A stretch of 64,000 bases of DNA, from NCBI GenBank assembly GCA_027603065.1, contig JADGJP010000038.1, forward strand, positions 167,635 to 231,634, read 5' to 3'. How positions within the stretch are numbered: the stretch's first letter is position 1; each line of letters starts with the position of its first letter. The DNA is from Geranomyces variabilis. Its lineage: Eukaryota; Chytridiomycota; Chytridiomycetes; Spizellomycetales; Powellomycetaceae. The notes under the pieces were generated by a model. It saw nothing but the letters and a program-made list of their open reading frames with translations. It was not told the DNA's origin and did not search any database. Made by a program: the position numbers and the translations under genes. Shown here one piece after another: positions 1 to 13,175 of this stretch.

Positions 1-69
1 AACACCGCCGCAGCCGCCGCTGCCACCGACAGCGACGACGATGACGTTGATGATGACAGCCCTTTCTAG
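1..69 (+). CDS. C-terminal tail of an acidic protein (partial)
   Basis: The first frame is open from base 1 to a TAG at 67-69. It reads an alanine run, then a strongly acidic tail (T-D-S-D-D-D-D-V-D-D-D) ending in S-P-F. The composition fits the tail of a eukaryotic nuclear or chaperone-type protein, but 22 residues cannot identify a family. The rest lies upstream of the window. It converges on the Arf exchange factor gene on the other strand. It could be chance, since GC-rich simple sequence stays open easily. Confidence 0.4.
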   Translation, partial: NTAAAAAATDSDDDDVDDDSPF

Positions 70-116
70 AGTACCCAGCAAGCGGCTGCGCCTGGAGTGA
101 AGGCGGACCCGAATGG

Positions 117-242
117 TACTCCTCCGTCCCTATTTGACTTGCGACAAGCGCAGATTTTTTTCACTATGTATACCAGTCTGTCGGGACATTTTACATAGGA
201 AAAAAATTTGCGCTTGTCGCAAGTCAAATAGGGGGAGTAGTA
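117..242. mobile_element. Tc1/mariner (Stowaway)-like MITE, fold-back element
   Basis: Two inverted arms of about 45 bp face each other with only about 20-30 bp between them. The shared core is CTATTTGACTTGCGACAAGC, found forward at about 129-148 and reversed at about 213-232, each followed by a T-rich stretch. The outer ends begin TACTCCTCCG and, on the other strand, TACTACTCCC, and TA flanks both ends. TA targets and CTCC-type tips are typical of Stowaway/Tc1-mariner MITEs. There is no coding capacity, so the element would depend on a transposase elsewhere. It lies in the spacer between two convergent gene ends, and the rest of 70-435 shows nothing else. Confidence 0.7.
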
Positions 243-435
243 GCAAATGTACAAATGAGGATTGTGAAGACCGAAGTTGGACATGGGTTAGTCGATTCTG
301 AGAGATAGGGTTAGCGGTCGGGACTGGCATCCACAACGAAATGCCACTAGCAAAAATTTCAAAACAATATATTGACTTCATGCTTGAACAAATGAATGTT
401 ATGTATCCTGCTTCAGAGATGCCTTTCGATCCTCC

Positions 436-3400
436 TCACATCTCGTCCTGCAAGATGATTGTCCCATCTTCAACATCCACCTCTGTCACTGGCGGTGGGT
501 GCAAAGCCCAGCTACCTGACGCCGTCCGATGTTGTTGCTGTCTATGCGGCGAATTCGTGAAATGAGTACTGGGATCCACCAACTCCCCTGGTTGTGCAAG
601 CGTCTCCGTAAGCTGCGGCGATGGCAGCTGCGGGTCACGGACGTTGTCCAATAACGCCGGTTGAGCGGCGGACACTGGCGGGAAAAGCTCGGCGCGAAGC
701 TCGGGAAGGAACGAATCGATGTAGTCCCAAGTTGGTCCCCATAAGTTGGGCTCAACGTAATGCTTGCCATGCTCTTGTGACGGTGGTTGGAAAATGCCCT
801 GTGTGGACATGACGAGCAGCATGTTTTTCAAGGACTCGATGACGGCTTCGCGCTGGAGAATTGAAAGCGCGGGATGTCAGCTAGGTGAGACTTTCTACAG
901 CCGAACAAAGCAAAAGTTACATACCAGATACTCTGGACCGCCGGCGGTCATATACCGTCGCATGAATTCCAATATTCTTCCCCACAGTGCTCCAAGCTCC
1001 GGTAGCTCTGCGACTCGGCCAAAGTATTGCAAAAATACTTTGCAGAGCAGCGCCGCGGCTCTCATCCTTGTCTCGTCCATGGCAGCCGGGTCCAGGCGCG
1101 TCATCTCGGGCCGCACCAATTCCTCCAGCATTGGAAACAGCACGTTTTCGAAACAATCCGCCCAGATTTGCGGCGAGACTGGACCACATCCGGTTTCCAG
1201 TTGCGGCGAAAGCAGGGCGCGTTGGAGGTGCGTGAGAGCGAGCTGACGAACTTCGCGAGACGGGTGGTAAGCTTGTTGAGAGAGACCCGAGAGAACTGGT
1301 AGCCAGAACTCGTAAAATGCTAGTGAGAATTGAGGTGGAGGTGCAAAAAAATATGAGCCCGCGGCGAGGGTGAATAGGATAGCACGAGAAAGCAGCCATA
1401 CCTCGATTCATTTTCATGCCTGCCTCTTGCACCATGTCCGGTATTTTATAATGCAGGCGAAAAAGCATTTCCAATGCCCGGAGCGCCTGGTCGACAGCAG
1501 CCTGGTTCGCATGGCTGAGAAGGTTGTGATTTAGTGATGGTTTTCAGTCCTTATCAGTAACAACTTGAGATATACCTTCGCAATGTCGGGCTGTTTGGAG
1601 CGCTACCCTGCACAACTCCCGCGAGAGGACTCGACACGCTTCTTGTTCTTGGCGATGCGCCGCCCGTTGCCATACTCGCGACCGGCTGCTGCTGCTGCTG
1701 CGGCGGCTGTGTGGAAACCCGCGCGGCCGCCGCAAAACCGATCAACAGGTCCACACATTCGCCAAACGTCTCGGCATTGACGCAAGAACCTTCGGCTCCG
1801 TCGGAAATTAGCAGAGTAGTGGCTTCAAAGCTTGCGCGCGAGGCGGATGGGACCGTTGCAGCGCGCGCAAGAAGCGCGAGAACACCATCCCACTTTTTGA
1901 TACGTGTGACGAGAGTCGGGTCGGACTTTAGAGTTGCCGTTACGCCAGCCATAAGTTGAAGGGCTATGCTGTTGAATACGTCTTGCGGCAGCGCCCCGAG
2001 AAGCCCCAAAGCATCAATCAACTTGACGAGCATATCGTCCTTGTGCCCAACGCGAATGATCAGCCAGAAGAGATTGACAATCGCGCGCTCCAAAAGAATG
2101 GTGTTCTGCGGAGCCGCATTGGAAACAATCCCTTGTATATGTGAAAGTATCTTGGGCCAGACGCTTGCAATGCGATCTCGATTATGTATAGCGATGCCGA
2201 TAATGAGTTCGAGCAAGAAGACCGCGGACGCGTCGTATTTGATCGGCACCGGCGAAGGCTGTGCAGTTTCGAGAAGCAATGACTCTTCCTCTGTGTTTTT
2301 GCTGAGTTTTGGTGACTCAAACTGCGTGGGACCGCGGTCATCATGCGCAAAAGATGCTTGCATGAGTGAGTCAATCAAAAACAACAGCGTGCGTTCTTCC
2401 AAAAACCTATTGGTATTATATCAGCGCTTAGCGACGTCGTGGGTGGGAAATGAGCATGACCTTCTGACGCACCTAGTGTCAGAAAGTAACAGGCTAATCT
2501 TGCACGCAGCTCCGCAGGCTAGCGCTTTACGCTGACTAGACAGCTCCTCGGGCGTGGCGTCGTAGTCGGTCCAATCGCCAGCCGAATTGGAGCTAATCGA
2601 TAAGAAGTTTGCGAAAGTCGAAAAGAGACCAGCTTCGCGCTTTTGAGCGGGTGCACGATTAGCGTTCCCCGAAAGCGAAGCAATGTCGGGAACGCGGGGA
2701 ATGATAATTGCCCCGCGGACGAAGTCGTTAGCTTGCATCAGGTCATCTGGAAGCAAACCATGCAAAAACATATTGCGTACGCATGCGACGACCTTAGAAA
2801 AAGAGACGAAGTCATTAGCGCAATGATCATCAGGAGCCAATATCAACATCTACAACCACGCACCCATCGCCAACCCTTCATCAGAGTAGTCCCGTATTCG
2901 TCCACTAGGCTGAAGAGTAACACAGCCGCAACCTGGCCTCTATAGTTCCGGCCAATGTCCGCGCACCACGGATCGACAAACGCATTGGAACGAGTTTTTT
3001 TTTCCTCGATCGTGGCGCATTCCGGTGGTAGTTGTCGAGACTCTGTGAGAAGACCCGTCATCTTGGCCAGGGATACAACAATGTTGTCAAACATATCTGG
3101 GATCTCGTGGTACGTCGCGATTGTAGCGCAATGGTGATAGCCAACAACAGCCTTTTGCAAGGTGAGGTTGTCTTCTGCGTTGTCGAAAGCGTACGACAGC
3201 GCAGCTAATACCGGGTTCCATACGATTAAAAGCATGTCTTTATCGTAAGCTGACTTTGAAAACCGAAGCATGGGGCTGGAATGATCCGCGCGTTTCATAA
3301 GCTCTTTCCAGTGGTAGTCGAAACCGAGATCGCCGTCCTGTTCTTCGGGTAGCACGATCTCATCTTCTCTGATACGCATGTAGATGTGTTTCTACGAAAC

Positions 3401-6400
3401 CATGTTTCAGTACCTCGCTAGACGTGGAGTGTTTCTTCGGCCCCAACTCTCTGCGCTCTTACCAAAAAGTCCGGCGAAAAGTCCTTGTCGCCTTTCTCGC
3501 TATTGACGCCACGCAAATTCCGCTTAAACTGATCAAGTGTCATTTTATGCTATAGATGCAATGCTCAAAGGATCAGTGCAAACATCCCGAATGTTGAATG
3601 ACAGAGTGTGCGAGAGCCAACCTTGACTTGCTTGTTATGCTGGTCAGTATTGAGCAAGATCACAGCGTAAGCAAGAACAAAAACCGCGTTAACATTCTCC
3701 AGTTCGGTATCCCCTTTAACTGATTTGAATGTCAGCGAGGGAGCGATTTGTAGCAAGCTTTATAATACACCGAAACGTCGTACTTTGCATAGCCTCGTAG
3801 TATGCGCTGGCAAAAACTTCCAAGATTCGCTCGATCTGCTGGGACTCGCCTGGTAGACGGAAACTTTCGAGGAGCATGCGCAAGGCTTCATCAAAGGAGC
3901 TCTGTGTGATAGCAATGTCAACGATCACGAAAATGATCACAATGGTCTCTGCGGCCAGCAAGCCAAACGCCTGTGTGATGATTGACATACTTTGCCAAAG
4001 TCCATCAGTCTGACCAGAGCTTGAAGGACATCCACATGCTTAGGTTTGGCGAGATATTCGCCTAAGACCCTTTTACTAAGATTGGCATTGCCCTTGATGA
4101 ATCGTGCGAGACTATCGGGATCAATAGGATCCGGAAGGAAACTATTTTCTATTGACACAACGGCAAAGGATAAGTTTCCGATATTCTCCTGCCAAGCATC
4201 CAGAATCATACCTTGCAGAAATTTGAGTCCATCCTTCGGGTCTTTATTGAAGCGGTCGCAGCCTTCAATGAGAATCCGCTTGCGCATTTTGTTGTATCGT
4301 AGAATATCGGGCGCAGATGGCTGTAACATGATTTTCTTCAGCGTGACCATTGCAAACTAGCTATCGCCGCACGTCACGGAACAACACCTGCACGCCCGAG
4401 ACGGCATCCGTAAGTGCGTCGAAAGAGGGGGTCTGTGAATAAAGCCAAGCCGTCATTAATACGCCGATGTACCAGAACTTGCGTGCAAATGATCATACCT
4501 GGTAGCCGGAACGCCCGCTATTTGCAGATGAAGAGGGTCCGCTGCGACTCCGCGCGGTTCTTGCTACCATATGATGCAGGAGCATGAGCAGCGAGTCAAA
4601 ACAAAGCGCTTGATGTGAGAAGGTAGTCAAAGGACCACCAGGTGTCAGATCCGGGAACGAGTGCTGTGTGCAATGTTCATCAAGTAAGCCAGTGCGATGC
4701 GAGAAGTTTTAAAGCTGGTTATCAGTGCTTCCGACTGGGGAACCACTACCTTGGCGAGCGAGGTCACCAGTTCCTCGTAAAGATGACTGCGACGATCCAT
4801 GTCGCAGTCATAATTTATGTACAGCTCCACCGCGAAATTTGGCATTTGGCAAAGCTAACACGTGTGTTTAAAGTAAAAAATTTGCAAGTGGTTTCCATGC
4901 TTCATAGGCTAGTACTCACCTGGGCTAAGGCGTCGAGGATGAGCTCGCGCACTTCTCCGCTGACCGGTAAACCACGTTGTGGGGGAGCGCCATGCACGCG
5001 CTGCATTGAATCCTTCGTCATGTCGCGTTTCTCCCAATCTTCTGTGTCCCAAGTTGCGACGCCTGAATCCAGCCGTTCTATTATCCATTGGAGGAACCAC
5101 TCTTGCTGCTGTTTGAGATGCTGGATACAGGTCTGGAGAAGACGGACTACACACTGCAACGATAGCGAAAGGATGTTTGTGGACGTGGTGCTCGGCATCG
5201 TTGCGGTGACCGCGGCGCTATTTTCTAAAAGCTATGCGAAGATATTAGAGATGTCCGCAGGCGCGAACCTTCTGTTTGACTCACCCGAAACAGAAATTTG
5301 CATAATTCATTTAGCACCAACTCGCGAGCCATGAGCACTGCGCGGTCTTCGGCGTCTTCGTGCGAGTCTATTCCAGCATCCAGGGGCACGGTCGTGGCTG
5401 ATTCGTCGCTAAGAAGCCCACGCGTCGGCGACGCGGACGTGAGGCGGCTAACCTCGCTCGCAGGCAGAACACCCGATGAGGCAGTTGGCGAGGCCGGTGC
5501 GCCATCCTCGGCAATACTAGTAGTACTAGACGCGGCTGTATCAGTCCCCATCGCAAATTGCGCCTTCCGATCTGCCCCATGCAGCTGCCATCCAATCAGG
5601 ACACCAAGCGATTTGCCGCCAACCTCAAGGCCGGCGTGAAGCAAACTTAATGCGACCGTTCTGTGCATAGAGTCAGTGTGCTGCCTATTTCGCGGGTCAA
5701 TCAAAGTGACAAGGACGCGCAGCATCTCCAGGATTGCGGGTAAACCAAACGGTTGCATAGTGGCTGCATCTGGCGGTGCCGGAGTTCGAGTTGGCTCAGG
5801 CGCAATGGGTCGTGATGGCTGACCGGCTGGCTCCTTCTCGCCCGACTCCAATACAGCAGGCTGAGTACTCGATGCAGCGCGGGAGTGGCCATGTTCCTGC
5901 CGCACGGTGTGGATTCCTCCGTCTGGCAAAATGTGCTCGTTTCGCGAGAGCACAATGTGCGGCGCCTCTCCGCTATCTTCGACGTCCTCGGCTGTCGACT
6001 GCGGAATTCCGGCAACAGAAATTACGTTGATGTCGCGCGGCGCGTCCGTTGTGGGATCAAACATCTGAATTGAGGGTGACGTTGGGGCTTCATGAGTGTC
6101 CTTTGTCAATGAAGTGTCCGCTACAGATTTCCTGCGAGAAACGTATTCCGGCCGATGATCTTTGTTGTTTTCTGGTATAGGCGCCCGCGATTTTGAGCTT
6201 GCATCGATTGAGCGCATGTTCTGTTCGTGCTCCTTTGCACGGACGATGACAGTCAGACGTTCAAATAGGGCTTGCACGAGCGCAACGAGAGTCTGTTCAG
6301 CCGATTTTCGCAGCAGCTCGTTGACTCGGCCTTGGAATATCATTCCAAAAGCCACTTCAACCATTTCGCATATGCCCTTGTCGTGTAGCGTCTTCTGTCC

Positions 6401-7087
6401 AATCTCGGATGTCAAGATAACGCGAAGAAGACCGAGAATTTTAGCCAGAACAGCCTCATCGGCCACCGCATCGGTTGCTTCAAAACGACATCGAACAACT
6501 GCGTCGGTCAAGGCAGAGGTGGCTAGCGGCAGACCGGGATGCATAGGGTCAAGTACGCGATAGTTTATGAACTTTTCAACGCTCGTGAGTGCCGCACCCG
6601 TCATTGGGCCAGTTGTGTCTGGGCTGCGAATGACTTGTAAAAACGGATCGAGCAGATCGAGCGGATCCAGGTCCCGCAAGGCATGCAGCAACGTCAACTT
6701 TGCACGCAGAGCAGCAAAGCCATGCAGAAGATGGTTTTCCTCAACGGTCGCCATCACGCCGCGATCGTCCTTTCCGGCCCCGCGAGTAAATTCGAGGACA
6801 GGGTCGAGGCTAGCGTATCCGTGATTCACATTCTCCTGGCAAAAGTCATACTGTGCGGCGGTAGAGGCGTCGGCCCGACGACCGCCTCGCTCGAAAGGGG
6901 CGCTCCAGCGCTGGTTTTTGCGCAAGGCATTGGTGACGGTGACTATTTCATTTTGCACGATATAGCGCCAATCTAATTCGGGCCGCGGCTTGCGCGACGG
7001 CTGGTATGCAAAGCTTCCATCCAGCGTCCGTTGGCCAGAAGGTATCCGCTGTCCGCCAAGCCGATAAACAGAGTTCGACGTTGACAT
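436..7087 (-). CDS. GBF1: GBF1/Gea-type Sec7 guanine nucleotide exchange factor for Arf GTPases
   Basis: Large ArfGEF expected to load Arf1 with GTP at the cis-Golgi and start COPI coat assembly. The first exon (7087 to about 5286) carries the DCB domain, with DPLDLLDPFLQVIRS, TTGPMTGAALTSVEKF and RKSAEQTLVALVQALFERL. The HUS region follows. The Sec7 domain spans about 4350-3440: RFNKDPKDGLKFLQ, the catalytic loop FRLPGESQQIERILEVFA with its glutamate finger, then AYAVILLNTDQHNKQVK. HDS domains fill 3379 to about 1100, and the C-terminus keeps LWGPTWDYIDSFLPEL before a TGA at 436. The coding sequence is split by a dozen or so short introns and gives roughly 1,700 residues, normal for the family. 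The ATG at 7087 precedes the DCB domain directly. No break was seen; exact exon borders in the middle and C-terminal parts are approximate. Confidence 0.93.
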
Positions 7088-7489
7088 CGTCGTAAAATGC
7101 CACGCCGCTGGGTCCCAAGCGGCTTTTGAGCAATCTCTAACTGACGAAGATCCTTAACGCAGGTCGCCGAGTGGGGATCAGGAGCAGGGAAGAAATTATT
7201 TTGAAGTAGGCAGACTCAATGGGTAGAAAGCAGCCTAGGTATAACACGGAGCATACGTGGCTGCCTGCGGCACGGCCGCTAAGCCGCTGTCCGAGCCGTG
7301 ACAGCTCTTCACAGTCATGCTTTTCAACTCTCGCCAGTGTCTCCACATCCGATCACGCCCAAAATTGCAAATGTGACAGACCGTTACCCTCTGGAGAGCC
7401 CGTTGCCAGATCTGGCCTTAAAAGTTGGGCCAGGCACCCTCAGCCCCGTTATTCACTCAAGCCCCTTTTCCTCCCAAAGGTTGTATCCA
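7088..7489. other. Intergenic, upstream of the ArfGEF gene
   Basis: This should contain the 5' UTR and promoter of the minus-strand ArfGEF gene. Short open frames here have no coding signature. No clear TATA element was recognised. Confidence 0.4.
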
Positions 7490-7563
7490 GCCTTTGTAGC
7501 TCAGTTGGTTAGAGCGTCTGCCTAGTAAGCAGAAGGTCCCGTGTTCAACTCACGGTAAAGGCA
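7490..7563 (+). tRNA. tRNA-Thr (AGT)
   Basis: Full cloverleaf. The acceptor stem GCCTTTG pairs with TAAAGGC, the D arm holds TAGCTCAGTTGG (A box), the anticodon stem TCTGC/GCAGA encloses loop CTAGTAA giving anticodon AGT, and the T arm holds GTTCAACT. There is no intron and A is the discriminator base. Confidence 0.93.
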
Positions 7564-7567
7564 TTCC

Positions 7568-7572
7568 TTTTT
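7568..7572 (+). terminator. Pol III T-run terminator of tRNA-Thr
   Basis: A run of five T begins four bases after the tRNA discriminator base, the usual Pol III stop. Confidence 0.65.
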
Positions 7573-8650
7573 CAATTTATAACATTAATTTTTTTGGCCT
7601 CTGCGCGGCGGCGATGCATAAGGAAGTTGAACGCCAGACTTTCACCATGTCACGTAGCTAACTTGAAAGCGCATGTTCCCTGAGCGCAGGACCCTCAGGT
7701 GCCGCTAATGTGCTGAAAAACGGTAGCACGAGTGGATGACCAATGATGATTGTGAAAGAGCTGAAAAGCTAGCGTAACATTCGGCAGCATTTCGCCTGTG
7801 CTTGCGGGCGTGCGGGTAGATTGGTTTGCTGCCGGCTCTACCTCGTTATGACACTCGGCATGACTGTAAATGACTCACGTCCTTGCCTCTCCTCTGCCAT
7901 CTTCTCCTCCTTCTCCTGCTGATTGCCAGCAAGCGTGCAATCGAATCTGCGTCGCAGGCTCCGTTGATGAGGTTGAGGGCGAGGAAATCTCCCGTGAGCG
8001 GCAGCTGCAGAACAGGAGGAGGAAAACCCAGGTTGATCAAAGACAATCAAGCGCTGAGGGTTGCGGTTTAAAAAGCAGCAGCCGGCCGGACATAAATCAT
8101 GTTTAGGACAGACGATCGACAAGAGCTTGAAATCCAGTTTTCGAGCGCGGGCGTGGGAATGTGCATGCCGGAGCGACATGTTCCCAGCGCGGGGCTCTAC
8201 TTGCCGCGTTCCATGCCTTAACTTCTTTCTGTCGTTCCGGCTAGTCTCCTCGTCGTTGTCCGGGCCAGGCAGCCGGTGGAGGGGAAATAGAAGTTGGCGG
8301 GGAAGATGGGACTGGGAAGACGTGGATGGACGGAAGGAGAGATGGTTGAACGGACAGATGGGGAGAAAGAGGCGAGCAAAGTGCCTTCTCTTTTCTTCTC
8401 ATTTTCTTCCATGGCTGTGCAGCTGGCGCCTCGGGGTCGAAAGGGAAAAGGGTACAGCACTTTTTGACAGCTACCCGCAGGGGACGAAATGCCCGATAGA
8501 TCTGTTGCGCGAGAGGGAACGCCTCACGTGACGTGGCGCGGCAATTAAGTTGCGCGTACGTACAATCAGCGCTGTCGAAACTCTATAATCGCTCCTTCGC
8601 CAGCCGTGAAGGTCATCAGCACTGAGTTAAGCGTAGAATTTACTCTGCCG
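7573..8650. other. Intergenic, no supported gene
   Basis: About 1.1 kb between tRNA-Thr and the meckelin gene. Several open frames (for example 7846-8179 on the minus strand and 8061-8531 on the plus strand) are low-complexity, arginine- or serine-rich and show no domain. The 3' part must hold the meckelin promoter; no clear TATA box was seen. Confidence 0.4.
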
Positions 8651-11600
8651 ATGGTTGAACGCTGGAGGCTGCTACTGGCTGCGGGCTCCGTGCTTGCGCT
8701 CCATTCCCGCGTCTTGGCCACCGCCGCCCAATCGCTCCCTTCGCTAAAGGCACCGCCTCGGGTCACTCCGTATTGTCCCTCTGCGAAATACTTTGATCCG
8801 GACGCTCTTGCGTGCGCCAGCTGCCCGGCGCATCAGGTTGTAGGGCCAGCGGGTGAGTTGCAAGTGGAAGTCCTGGAACTAGTGCTATAACTTTGGTGCT
8901 GACGTCGGTTTAGGGTCCTGCATATGTGCGCTTGGGTACTACCGCGCAAATGCCACCTCGTCAGGATTAGTGCCAGACAGCGAGTGTGTGGCATGTCCTG
9001 CCGGGCAGGTGGGTTCAACGATAACTGGGTGGCAATTGTTGCACAGGACTGACCGCCCTCTTCCCGGTTTCCCAGGTCGGGTCAGTGGATGAGCGCTTCT
9101 GCCATAGCTGCAACACACCGGTCGATCCTTCCGCAACAGGCAGTCAATGCGCATGCAGTGCAAATCAATACCTCGGTACATTTGCGTCACGACCCCTCAT
9201 TGAAGCGTGGGATGCTGACGATACTGGTACCTACTTTCAGTAAGCCGTGATATCAATGGCGCGGCGCTAGCAACGGCAGCATGTACCGCCTGTCCGGTCA
9301 ACACTTTTCCTTCTCTCGATCTGTCGATTTGCATCCCTTGTTCCGACACTGTTATGACCGCTAGGTACTCGGCCACGTCGGCGAGCTACTCGTGTATTTG
9401 CCGGACGGACATGGGATTTGATCAGGCGCCGCAAGATGGACGGTGCGTAGCCAGCGCGGCAACGGCGATAGTCTCCTCGAGGGTCCCAAACCCGTATGTC
9501 ATCAATTTCCGGGTAAGTGGCGGTCAACGACCCTCTTAGGCATTCTCTTGAAGGGTCTTACATACGATATCATTAGGATGTGGTGACGGCGAGCGGAACG
9601 ACGACATCAATATCAGTTCGCTCTGACGCGTTCCTCTCTCTCTACATGGGGTCCACAACGGGCTGCGAGGTTGTTCGGTCTCGTTGCTTTTAGACTCTGT
9701 GCCAAAAATCGCGTACTGAATCCTGTTTTGTTAGTTTGGATGGAACACCACGGCCTGCGAAGCGCTGAGCAATCTCTGTACATTGCAGCATTACGACACC
9801 ACTGCGTCCGCGTGCGTGTATTACTTGCGAATTATTCAGCAACGTGCGCAATTGGCTTCCGATACTTCACAGACGTAACGTATTTTGGGCCGCTTCACTG
9901 GGTGTTCCGCTATTCTGACTCCTGATTTCGGGAATCAGGCTGCAGGCTCTCCCCTCACTCTACTACTCGCTCACTGGCACCGATCCGGCCACAGCTGCCA
10001 GCCAGGTAGTGGACTTGAACGCAGCGGTCACACCGGAAAGCGTAAGTTTGCGGTAGCAACAGGCTTCTTTATAGCGCTTCCTTAAACAACCTTTGACGCA
10101 TCGTTGCAGGGAGTTTCAACTTTACCATTGGTTCTCGCGGCGTACAGCCTCAATGGAACCTTCCTGGGCCTTCAGGAGGTCGCCGCTCAGCTGCAGGTAG
10201 CAACTCGGCTATAGTACTAATATTATCTCGCTGCGTACTTCTTGCTGATGTTTGCGTCGGCCCTTGTCATTTAGAATTGCGCGTCAAGTCCCATCGACCA
10301 GCTCACCTCATGGCTATCAATTGCGCACGATTACGATACTTCCTGCGCGGTAAACCTTTCGCCCTTGCTCGACAACTCGCCGCCAATTGTCTTTTACGAC
10401 ATCTGTAGGTTTGCCGCGGACGCCTGAGCCTGAAGCGTTCATTTCTGACATAGGTTGCCATATCAGATATTAAGGACGCCTCTGACACCCTCGTCCCAAT
10501 CCCCGTGCGCGTGATAAACTACAGGTCTGGAGGCAAGCAACCGAACGCCGACGTGGATCCTTGGGATTTTTCGACGTCGGCGCTGTTTCGGCGTTTTTTC
10601 ATTGTTGATGCGGTTAGCGGGATCGAGAGCGGGTCGCTGCGCGTGGTGCGCATCGCGTCAGATATGCGCTTTTGGTGGGAGCTCGGCCATTGCATGTCTA
10701 TGGTAGGGGCAAGGGCTAAATCATGTCCATGATCTCTCTTCACATGTCAGGATTCGGAAAGCGTTCGATGGACGCATTTACGTCCCGATTCTGGACATCG
10801 CTTACACTGAGCGAGACGCATCCTCCGTTTCAGTTTCAGATGCATCATCTGTCTCTTCTCCGACGGTGAGCTTGTGACTAACAAACAAAAAGCAATATTG
10901 TCTCTCGCTTCAATGAAGACGCCGCTCTTTTTCGACAGGTCCGATTTCGCGCGCAGTATATTGCGCAACTTGACCGTTTTTGGCGCGTAGTAACAGCGCT
11001 ATTTTCAATTGCATGCATCGTTGGTGGCCTCTTGTCTTTGGCGCGTGCCCGATCATGGAGCGCCCGGAACGCTGGGCCTGGCGACGGATGGGATTTGCAA
11101 GTAAGCCTTGCAAGACGTATGACACTCGTTGGCCAGCCACTAACATCATTTCCCGCGCTTCTCACAGTTCATTGGCCGCTGCTTTTTGATATTATGCGAA
11201 GTTCTAGCGCCGCTGTTGTTTATTTTGCTGCTGGCGTTTTGCGCATACTTTTTCTTTGCATTCCACACGCAGACTACGCTAAAGGTCTTGCTGCCGTTCG
11301 CGGCGAGGGACATTACACTATATCGCGCCGCGCTGTTAAGCATTCTGGCATGCTTTGTATGTGGCTTGAGTAGGGCGAAAACAAACCCTGGCTCACGCGC
11401 AATGTTCTCTTACCGCTACTTGTCCTTGCAGGGTCTTACTATTCTTCGCAAACTCCACCAGCAATGCACCATCGATGTCTTTCTCATTGACTGGGAGCAA
11501 TCGAAGGGCCGGCTTACACGCGCCGACACGCCCACGTCGCCGCCTCGATTGGCGCCCGTGAGCGTCTGGCGGTCGGTGTTTCTCGCCAACGAGTGGGAGG

Positions 11601-13055
11601 AGCTGCAGACTTACCGGCGCGTTAATGTCGAGATTTCGCTTCTGGCAATGTATTTCGTGTTTGAGGGCTTGAGCGTGCGGTACGCCGCGGTTGCGAGACC
11701 TTCGTGGACGGATTTGGCTCCTGGTAAGGAAAGTACCGTGATGCTGTTTGCAATTGAGGCCATGATGTGGCTTGCCTTGGCGGGCGTGCAGGTAAGGGCC
11801 AGAGCACATGATTTTTTGGATCTCATCCTGAGGCTTTTTGGATGACGTTTCCCCGCAGATGCTATTCCGCGCGCTCATCTATGATCGATATTACAAAAGC
11901 AAGCTGTATAACTTCGTTGATGTACTGTCAATGGCCAACCTCTCGCTTGTCGCGTTTGACGAACTGTGTCACGGGTACTATGTGCACGGCCAGTCAATAC
12001 ACCCTTGTGCGGACACCAACGTTGGCGAGCTCAACGCGTACTTGAGGAGAGAAAAGGTACAGTCAATGCTACGAGAGAAATCTCATGGACATTTATGCAG
12101 CCGCGCCGCTCAACAAAACTTTTACGATAGGCTGATTTGGTCCCGCGGCGAGGACTGAACGATACTGACCAGCAATGTTTCGAGATGTACGCGCAAAAGG
12201 AGATGCGAGCTGCCTTCAACAAAGTTTACGGAATCGTCATTGCGGAGATCGTGAGTCGTGCTTTTGCTGTGTCCGGCACAACATAGTCTCGCATATTGCT
12301 AAGATATTCTTTTATCGCCAGGAAAGTCACGTTGCCGGCAGCGTGGCCGCCCGTATCCGTAAGTTGAGGGTGAACGCACGCGCTTCTTGGAAAGTCCTTA
12401 TAACTGCAACTGCCCTGTCCACTTCATTTACTCTCCACTGCACCCTTGCAGAACGTATGTCACCTGAAAAGCAGCTCCGCAGATTTGGCGGCGTCGACGA
12501 GGCCCGCGTATGCGCGTACGAGACGGTGAATCATTTCCTGAAATCGTTTTTCGACAGGGTAAGCGCTACACGCGCGGCTTAGTACTGTCAAGATGGAATG
12601 TGTGGAAGTAACTGATACCTGTTCTTTTACTAGAATTTGAAAGAGTTTCAGTACATGGTCCGGGAACGCAGCACCCTCGAGCGTGTGCTGGCAAATACTC
12701 CGGATGTGTCGCATAGCAGCGCTCTGTTTCATGGTGCGCATGATTGGACTCTGCTTCCCCGCAGCCCTCCTTTGCCGCGCGGTACAACTTCTGTCTGACT
12801 TCATCCGCCTTTTCCGTACATCCTTCTCTGGCAGACCCCGACAGTTTCACAACGCTGCTGTTGTACGGTATCGAGGTCCACCTTCTTCTCTTCTATGCGC
12901 TCGTTTACTCTGCCGTCAGCCAATCCACGGGCAGCACTGGAGCCGCAGCGCTGGTAACGTGTGCGATGGATGCTGCGATACGTGCAGGCAGACGGCACTT
13001 TGGCGCCCGGAATCTATCCAAGAAAATGATGATGGATCCAAAGTTTCTGATTTAA
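8651..13055 (+). CDS. TMEM67: Meckelin / TMEM67, ciliary transition-zone membrane protein
   Basis: Meckelin is a multi-pass receptor-like component of the MKS module at the ciliary transition zone. The chosen ATG (8651) starts a signal peptide (MVERWRLLLAAGSVLALHS). A cysteine-rich ectodomain follows: CASCPAHQVVGP, CICALGYYRANATSSG, CVACPAGQ and CNTPVDPSATGSQCACS. Later landmarks are CEALSNLCTLQHYD, AAYSLNGTFLGLQEV and ALFRRFFIVDAVSG. The C-terminal half, from about 10900, holds several membrane segments (e.g. VLAPLLFILLLAFCAYFFFAF), the MLFRALIYDRYYKSKLYNFVD block and a final stretch ending near KKMMMDPKFLI. About 15-20 short introns interrupt it. Order and size match the family (about 1,000 residues) and no disabling change was seen. 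It is the best evidence that the organism builds a cilium. Exon borders are approximate, especially at 9600-10500. Confidence 0.9.
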
Positions 13056-13175
13056 CTTTGTGTGAGGGGCAGAGAAAGAAAATTGTGCTACTACGGTGGT
13101 TACACTCGCCTAAACTGTATATGCTTTTCTATCTACATAAATAAACAAGAACCGGTTTATCTTTTGCGCCATGCC

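Noticed and set aside
7838-8531. Open frames of 66-156 codons on both strands.
   Set aside because: Biased arginine/serine composition, no domain, no splice or promoter support.
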